Below, piece by piece: positions 15,798 to 19,462 of a stretch of 19,462 nucleotides of DNA (the first letter of the stretch is position 1; every line of letters begins with the position of its first letter). The DNA comes from Clostridia bacterium. GTDB lineage: Bacteria; Bacillota; Clostridia; Oscillospirales; Acutalibacteraceae. Location of the stretch: positions 1 to 19,462 of the forward strand of contig CAAFXF010000052.1 in the NCBI GenBank assembly GCA_900766895.1. The letters run 5' to 3'. The notes below the pieces were generated by a model that was given only the letters and a program-made list of their open reading frames with translations, did not search any database and was not told the DNA's origin. The position numbers and the translations under genes are program-made.

Positions 15798-16202
15798 ATG
15801 GTAAACTATATTACAGGAGATAACGGGTGCGGCAAAACAAATAAGCTTGTCAAAATGGCAACAGAGCTTGCACACGATGAAAAAAGATGCATTGCCTTTG
15901 TTGATTGCGGTAATGATTTGAAATGCCTGCTCCCAAGAAATATAAGATATATAAATTCGCTCGATTATGACATAGAAGGCGCTATTCCTCTTTATGGTTT
16001 TTTATCCGGTATTTGTGCGAGTAATTTTGATTTGACAGACGTTTTTGTTGATTCAACAATGAAGATTATAAAAAATAATAAAACAAGTATGGACGACTTT
16101 ATCAGTATAGTTAACAGTCTTTCAAAGGCAACAAATGTTGATTTTCATTTTGCCTATATAGATAAATTTACTCCTGATTTGACGCACGAAAGTGTAAAAT
16201 AA
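15798..16202 (+). CDS. Small P-loop protein of unknown function
   Basis: I do not recognise this protein. From ATG 15798 it has 134 residues. TTG 15789 and ATG 15792 are also in frame, but AAGGA at 15784-15788 is 9 bp from 15798 and only 3 bp from 15792. The N-terminus MVNYITGDNGCGKTNKL holds a clean Walker A at residues 7-14 (GDNGCGKT). DVFVDST (81-87) fits a Walker B with D85. There is no ABC signature, no sensor motif and no room for a full ATPase core, so it is either a minimal kinase-like or AAA-like protein or a reduced member of a larger family. The motif pattern resembles the ABC-type NGxGKT loop more than a Ras-like one. It follows rmuC on the same strand and is closed by a strong terminator. 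Confidence 0.7.
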   Translation: MVNYITGDNGCGKTNKLVKMATELAHDEKRCIAFVDCGNDLKCLLPRNIRYINSLDYDIEGAIPLYGFLSGICASNFDLTDVFVDSTMKIIKNNKTSMDDFISIVNSLSKATNVDFHFAYIDKFTPDLTHESVK

Positions 16203-16231
16203 AAAGGCTCCTCGGAGCCTTTTTATTTTGT
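16201..16231. terminator. Strong bidirectional terminator between convergent P-loop and SDR genes
   Basis: AAAAAGGCTC (16201-16210) pairs with GAGCCTTTTT (16215-16224) around a CTCG tetraloop, then ATTTTG. The stem is GC-rich with A and U tracts on opposite sides, so it serves both strands. The stop codon of the P-loop gene (16200-16202) overlaps its base. Confidence 0.9.
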
Positions 16232-16243
16232 ATGTAATTATAA

Positions 16244-17806
16244 TTATCTCTTGATGTCGTCCCACTTAACGCCGTCAATCTGGAACAAATCGTCAAATCC
16301 GTATACATTTGTTTCATCTTTGGTGTGGCTTGGATACCAAACCTGAGCGAAGAACGGATTTGTTCTTGCGATGTTATCGTAATCCCATTTCTTCTGTGGA
16401 ATGTAGCATTCAGGACACCAGTGACCGCCAAGAAGGATAAGTGCAGGTGAAGCCTCAAATTCAGCACCGCAGTATCCGCATTTCCACTTAAGCTTTGTAG
16501 CCATATCACCCTTAACCATTGTATCGCTTAAGCACTCGCCGCCACGGAACTTAGCAGCCTGCTTCATATCCTCAATGTCAAGCTCTGATTCAGGCTTTGT
16601 CTCATCGTAGCCGTGGTCAAGCTTGTAGTTTTCTGCGTCCTCTGTCTTCTTGTTGAACTTTCTGATTTCAAAGTCTTCCCACTTATCAGGAATCTTTGCC
16701 CAATCTTCATATGTGCCGTAGTAAGCTGAAAGTCTCTTTTGATTCTTTGTTGCAACCCAGTCAAGAGTGCCGAAGTCCTTTGTTGAAGCAATCTTCTTCA
16801 TAAACGGCTTTGCACATGCGGCAACAAGATTCTTTGGAAGGTATCTTGGTATTTTGAAGTAAAATTCAACCTGATTAGCAAGTCTGTTAAAGTAATCCTG
16901 AACAGGAAGATTTTCTCTGAAGTGAAGGAATTCTTCAAGCTTGTCACCGTCAGCATAGAATTGACCGTGGAAGTTCTTTGTAATAAACCAGTTAGGGTCA
17001 AAGAGCTTTTCAGGACCTGCAAGACCAAGTGTGCCAAGAAGAAGCTGTTCAAATTCATAGTTAGAAATTCTGTACTGCTCACCGGAACCGATGTTGAAGA
17101 AATGATTCCAGAAATCAGCACCGAGATTTCCCTGTGAATCCTCAAGAACAAGGTTGCACATAAGTCTGCCTGAGTCCTCAACAGTACACCACTCAAGAAC
17201 ACCGTTGATTGGTACGTGGAACATAATAGGATCCATATTCTTCAAGATGTTTGGATAAAGAATACCGCTTTGACGCATTACAACCCAATTCTTAATACCG
17301 CTTTCAACGAAGGTGCGCTCTGCAACTGTCTTTGAAATTGCATAGTGGTCGTAAATAGAAATCTTGATAGGGTCACCGCATCTACCCCAATGGATAGGAT
17401 AGTTTCTGCCGCCTGTTTCGGCAACGGTACCTATGTAGCAAACCTTAACATCATCTGGGTTTGGTTGAGCCAAAACAGCCTTGCAGATATTCTGAGCAGC
17501 ACCGATGTTTGTCTTTTGTGTTCTGTATGGCTTCCAGTCAGCAGTAGGAGAAACCATACCGCCGATGTGTAACACGTAATCGGCACCGGTTACACCCTCA
17601 AGGATTGAATCATAATCGCCCAAATCGCCCCATACGATTTGAACGTTAGGCTTAGCCATAAGACCCTTTAACTTTTCTTCGTTTTTAGGGCTCTTTCTTG
17701 CAAGCATCTTGATTTGAATTTCGTTTGGATGCTTAATCATTTCCTGCACTGCAGCCCAGCCCATATTACCGGTACCGCCGGTAATAAATACGGTTTTCTT
17801 TGCCAT
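16244..17806 (-). CDS. Extended SDR (NAD-dependent epimerase/dehydratase) fused to a C-terminal zinc ribbon
   Basis: This 520-residue protein has two parts. Residues 1 to about 300 are an extended short-chain dehydrogenase: Rossmann GGTGNMG at 10-16, D61 in WGDLGD, YIGT (124-127) supplying the catalytic Ser/Thr position, and the YxxxK pair Y155 and K159 in YDHYAISK. Residues 300-420 are helical and charged with no motif I know. Residues 440-470 hold two Cys pairs, WKCGYC (C443, C446) and HWCPEC (C464, C467), in the style of zinc ribbons of the WKC..CG...G..CP.C type. The SDR part suggests a nucleotide-sugar or similar substrate, but none can be named. AAGGAGG precedes the ATG. The gene is monocistronic and diverges from metK. 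The intact frame and matching codon style argue against a chimeric artefact. Confidence 0.85.
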   Translation of the reverse strand: MAKKTVFITGGTGNMGWAAVQEMIKHPNEIQIKMLARKSPKNEEKLKGLMAKPNVQIVWGDLGDYDSILEGVTGADYVLHIGGMVSPTADWKPYRTQKTNIGAAQNICKAVLAQPNPDDVKVCYIGTVAETGGRNYPIHWGRCGDPIKISIYDHYAISKTVAERTFVESGIKNWVVMRQSGILYPNILKNMDPIMFHVPINGVLEWCTVEDSGRLMCNLVLEDSQGNLGADFWNHFFNIGSGEQYRISNYEFEQLLLGTLGLAGPEKLFDPNWFITKNFHGQFYADGDKLEEFLHFRENLPVQDYFNRLANQVEFYFKIPRYLPKNLVAACAKPFMKKIASTKDFGTLDWVATKNQKRLSAYYGTYEDWAKIPDKWEDFEIRKFNKKTEDAENYKLDHGYDETKPESELDIEDMKQAAKFRGGECLSDTMVKGDMATKLKWKCGYCGAEFEASPALILLGGHWCPECYIPQKKWDYDNIARTNPFFAQVWYPSHTKDETNVYGFDDLFQIDGVKWDDIKR

Positions 17807-17859
17807 TCTTATTCCTCCTTCAAAATAGCAAGATTTACTTATTAACCAAAGTATTTATG

Positions 17860-17916
17860 TTAACAAATTAATTATAAACTATTTCTTAACAAATTACAAT
17901 ATAAAATTAACAAAAA
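17860..17916. repeat. Three TTAACAAA direct repeats around the SDR promoter
   Basis: TTAACAAATTA occurs at 17860-17870 and 17886-17896, and a shorter TTAACAAAAA at 17907-17916. The spacing between starts is 26 and 21 bp, roughly two helical turns. The first copy lies just downstream of the putative -10 of the SDR gene and the second overlaps its -35. The region is very AT-rich, so chance is possible. Confidence 0.4.
17871..17899 (-). promoter_or_regulatory. Putative promoter for the SDR/zinc-ribbon gene
   Basis: On the minus strand TTGTAA (17894-17899) is followed after 17 bp by a perfect TATAAT (17871-17876), about 65 bp upstream of the start codon. This and the metK promoter divide the 335-bp gap between the two genes. 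Confidence 0.55.
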
Positions 17917-17921
17917 ATTGA

Positions 17922-17950
17922 TTGACATCATATATCATTTGTAGTATTAT
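17922..17950 (+). promoter_or_regulatory. Sigma-A promoter for the SAM riboswitch-metK transcript
   Basis: A perfect TTGACA (17922-17927) is followed after 17 bp by TATTAT (17945-17950). Transcription would start near 17957, about 14 nt before the SAM-I aptamer, as expected for a riboswitch leader. Confidence 0.85.
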
Positions 17951-17957
17951 ACAAATG
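17936..17957. repeat. 8-bp palindrome over the metK -10 element
   Basis: CATTTGTA (17936-17943) and TACAAATG (17950-17957) form a perfect inverted repeat with a 6-bp spacer containing most of the -10. This is the geometry of a repressor operator, but the sequence matches no operator I know and is AT-rich. Confidence 0.45.
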
Positions 17958-17970
17958 CAAAAGGGAATAT

Positions 17971-18057
17971 CGCTTATCAAGAGTGGTTGAGGGACTGGCC
18001 CTGTGACACCACAGCAACCTGCAATTGTAAGGTGCTAATACCTGCGGTAAGATAATA
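17971..18057 (+). ncRNA. SAM-I (S-box) riboswitch aptamer
   Basis: The conserved core is present in order: CTTATCAAGAG at 17973-17983, AGGGACTGGCCC at 17990-18001, GCAACC at 18014-18019, GGTGCTAATACCTGC at 18031-18045, and the closing P1 strand GATAA (18051-18055) pairing with TTATC (17974-17978). It binds S-adenosylmethionine in the nascent leader RNA and lowers metK expression when SAM is plentiful. P1 is short (5 bp). The fit is to the SAM-I class and not to SAM-II, SAM-III or SAH elements. Confidence 0.95.
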
Positions 18058-18109
18058 CCGAATGATGAATTATCAGCATACGGTTACCGCTGTATGCTTT
18101 TTATTTTAT
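18044..18109 (+). terminator. SAM riboswitch expression platform: antiterminator and terminator
   Basis: The terminator is AGCATAC (18075-18081) with GTATGCT (18092-18098), extended by weak inner pairs, followed by TTTTATTTTATT. A competing antiterminator is formed by GCGGTAAGATAAT (18044-18056) pairing with ATTATC (18069-18074) and TTACCGC (18084-18090), leaving AGCATACGG as a bulge. GATAA is also the 3' side of P1, so SAM binding frees the terminator. Read-through then continues to the metK ribosome site at 18127-18133. Confidence 0.85.
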
Positions 18110-18141
18110 TCCCGATAATTTTCAGAAAAGAGGTAAAAATT

Positions 18142-19320
18142 ATGTCAAGATTTTTATTTACAAGCGAATCTGTAACAGAAGGACATCCGGATAAAATCTG
18201 TGACCAGATTTCAGATGCTATCCTCGATGCAATGATTGAGCAGGATCCAATATCAAGAGTAGCCTGCGAAACAACCTGTACAACCGGTCAGGTTCATGTT
18301 ATGGGAGAAATTACAACTACCGCTCAGGTTGATATTAATGCTATCGTTCGCAAGACTGTTTGTGAAATCGGTTACGACAACAGCGAAAAAGGCTTTGACG
18401 GCAATACCTGTGCCGTTATTACATCACTTGACAAGCAGTCACCTGATATTGCTATGGGCGTTGACAGGTCATTTGAGCTTAAGAATAATGAAGAGGATGA
18501 GGATAACCTTAACGGCGCAGGCGACCAGGGTATGATGTTTGGCTATGCTTGTAACGAAACGCCTGAGCTTATGCCAATGCCTATTTCTCTTGCTCATAAG
18601 CTTGCTCTTAAGTTGACTGCCGTAAGAAAGGACGGCGTTCTTCCTTATCTTCGTGCAGACGGCAAAACCCAGGTTACTGTTGAGTATGTTGACAATAAGC
18701 CTGTTCGCGTTACAACCGTAGTTGTTTCATCACAGCACAGTGCAGATGTAAGCCTTGAACAGCTTCGTAACGATATTATCGAAAAGGTAATTAAGACAAC
18801 TATTCCTGCAAACCTTATGGATGATGAAACTGTATTTTATGTAAACCCGACAGGCAGATTTGTTATCGGCGGTCCTATGGGTGATTCAGGTCTTACAGGC
18901 AGAAAGATTATCGTTGATACATACGGCGGATACGCACGTCACGGTGGCGGTGCATTTTCCGGTAAGGATCCTACAAAGGTTGACCGTTCTGCCGCTTACG
19001 CTTCAAGATGGGTTGCAAAGAATATTGTTGCAGCAGGTCTTGCAGATAAGTGTGAGGTAGAGCTTGCGTATGCTATCGGCGTTGCAAAGCCTGTATCCGT
19101 TATGGTTGACACCTTTGGAACAGGCAAAATCTCTGATGATGAGATTAGTGAAATAGTTAATAAGGTGTTTGACCTTCGTCCTTCTGCAATCATCAAGAGC
19201 CTTGATTTAAGAAGACCTATTTATCAAAAGGTTGCGGCATACGGTCATATGGGCAGAGAGGACCTCAATGTCCCTTGGGAGCAGACAAATAAGGTTGACG
19301 AAATAAAGAAATATTTATAA
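18142..19320 (+). CDS. metK: S-adenosylmethionine synthetase
   Basis: This 392-residue cytoplasmic enzyme makes SAM from methionine and ATP. Signatures are EGHPDKICDQISD at the N-terminus (H15, D17 and K18 are ATP and metal contacts), the GEITT motif (55-59), the signature hexapeptide GAGDQG (125-130) and the P-loop-like GGGAFSGKD (268-276). The start is ATG 18142, preceded by AAAGAGG (18127-18133) at 8 bp; the frame stays open back to 18094, but that part overlaps the terminator of the riboswitch. Regulation is by the SAM-I riboswitch just upstream, so the product represses its own synthesis. The stop is followed after 23 bp by an IS3-type end and I see no terminator between. Confidence 0.97.
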   Translation: MSRFLFTSESVTEGHPDKICDQISDAILDAMIEQDPISRVACETTCTTGQVHVMGEITTTAQVDINAIVRKTVCEIGYDNSEKGFDGNTCAVITSLDKQSPDIAMGVDRSFELKNNEEDEDNLNGAGDQGMMFGYACNETPELMPMPISLAHKLALKLTAVRKDGVLPYLRADGKTQVTVEYVDNKPVRVTTVVVSSQHSADVSLEQLRNDIIEKVIKTTIPANLMDDETVFYVNPTGRFVIGGPMGDSGLTGRKIIVDTYGGYARHGGGAFSGKDPTKVDRSAAYASRWVAKNIVAAGLADKCEVELAYAIGVAKPVSVMVDTFGTGKISDDEISEIVNKVFDLRPSAIIKSLDLRRPIYQKVAAYGHMGREDLNVPWEQTNKVDEIKKYL

Positions 19321-19343
19321 TCAATAAAACAACCTCGAGCAAC

Positions 19344-19462
19344 TGAACTGCCCCAGATTGTGCAGACAGTACAAAAAGAACCTACTTGAAGTAGAAAATT
19401 AAATTTTAAGCAACAAACTGATTTCGTTTTTCTAACGGAGTCAGTTTTGTTTTAGTTTGAAT
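19344..19462 (-). mobile_element. One end of an IS3-family (IS150-type) insertion sequence, continuing past the window
   Basis: The stretch from 19344 starts TGAACTGCCCCAGATTGTG, which has the TGAACTGCxCC form of IS150-group terminal inverted repeats. A transposase reading frame ends 62 bp inside it on the minus strand, giving the usual order of transposase C-terminus then right end. The other end and any target-site duplication are outside the window, so completeness is unknown. Confidence 0.65.
19406..19462 (-). CDS. IS3-family transposase OrfB, last 18 codons
   Basis: Read on the minus strand from the right edge, the frame gives IQTKTKLTPLEKRNQFVA and then TAA. This matches the tail of IS3-family integrase-type transposases, where a final YN.kRI...L.gLsPve(y/k)R.q segment is common. 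The DDE catalytic domain and OrfA would lie to the right of the window. With only 18 residues the assignment depends on the adjoining inverted-repeat-like end; the two support each other. Confidence 0.6.
   Translation of the reverse strand: MQTKTKLTPLEKRNQFVA

Noticed and set aside
18094..18141. N-terminal extension of MetK
   Set aside because: The extra codons lie in the riboswitch terminator, and the MetK family starts near the MSRFLFTSESVTEGHPDK point.
1..19462. CRISPR arrays, tRNA or rRNA genes, prophage or toxin-antitoxin modules
   Set aside because: I looked for regularly spaced repeats, tRNA-like cloverleaf ends and typical module proteins on both strands and saw none.

Overview
The window looks like a chromosomal segment of a low-GC, Gram-positive, anaerobic gut-type Clostridium relative, probably near Ruminococcus/Oscillospiraceae. 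The grounds are the AT-rich intergenic DNA, strong AGGAGG-type ribosome sites, a class I SAM riboswitch before metK, a Thr-run lipoprotein linker of the Ruminococcus style, formate-tetrahydrofolate ligase, and a GGGGAGCTGTCGCA-type palindromic repeat that I recall from this group. The genus is an inference. Almost everything present is core metabolism, not an accessory island.

Layout, left to right. (1) 1-3008, plus strand: the 3' part of a GH38 alpha-mannosidase, a small single-pass membrane protein of unknown function, and a tRNA CCA-adding enzyme with an HD domain, tightly packed. A bidirectional terminator closes this unit. (2) 3027-4208, minus strand: a RodA/FtsW-family peptidoglycan glycosyltransferase with its own promoter. 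(3) 4349-7603, plus strand: fhs, tsaE, tsaB and rpiB, starting at a clear extended -10 promoter; the fhs/tsaE and tsaE/tsaB junctions overlap or abut. (4) 7604-7765: a convergent intergenic region with two hairpins flanking a short palindromic repeat. (5) 7766-8701, minus strand: a lipoprotein; diverging from it at 8885-9412, an uncharacterised integral membrane protein. (6) 9484-13263, plus strand: an L-arabinose catabolic operon of FGGY pentulokinase, araA and araD, followed 10 bp later by a secreted VanW-domain protein. (7) 14551-16202, plus strand: RmuC and a small unrecognised P-loop protein. (8) 16244-17806, minus strand: a 520-residue protein joining an extended SDR (NAD-dependent epimerase/dehydratase) to a C-terminal zinc ribbon. 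(9) 17922-19320, plus strand: metK with a promoter, a SAM-I aptamer and an antiterminator/terminator switch. (10) 19344-19462: one end of an IS3-family insertion sequence, with the last 18 codons of its transposase on the minus strand; the rest lies outside the window.

How the parts work together. The arabinose genes form a complete isomerase-kinase-epimerase route from L-arabinose to D-xylulose 5-phosphate, and rpiB would connect pentose phosphates, but no sugar transporter or AraR-type regulator is in view. The riboswitch gives SAM feedback control of SAM synthesis. TsaE and TsaB are two of the proteins of the tRNA t6A pathway; TsaD is not here.

No CRISPR array, phage module, toxin-antitoxin pair or obvious defence system was found. 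The items most worth a second look are the SDR/zinc-ribbon fusion and its promoter repeats, the perfect palindrome over the metK -10, the small P-loop protein, the palindromic repeat between convergent genes, and the IS3-family end just behind metK.
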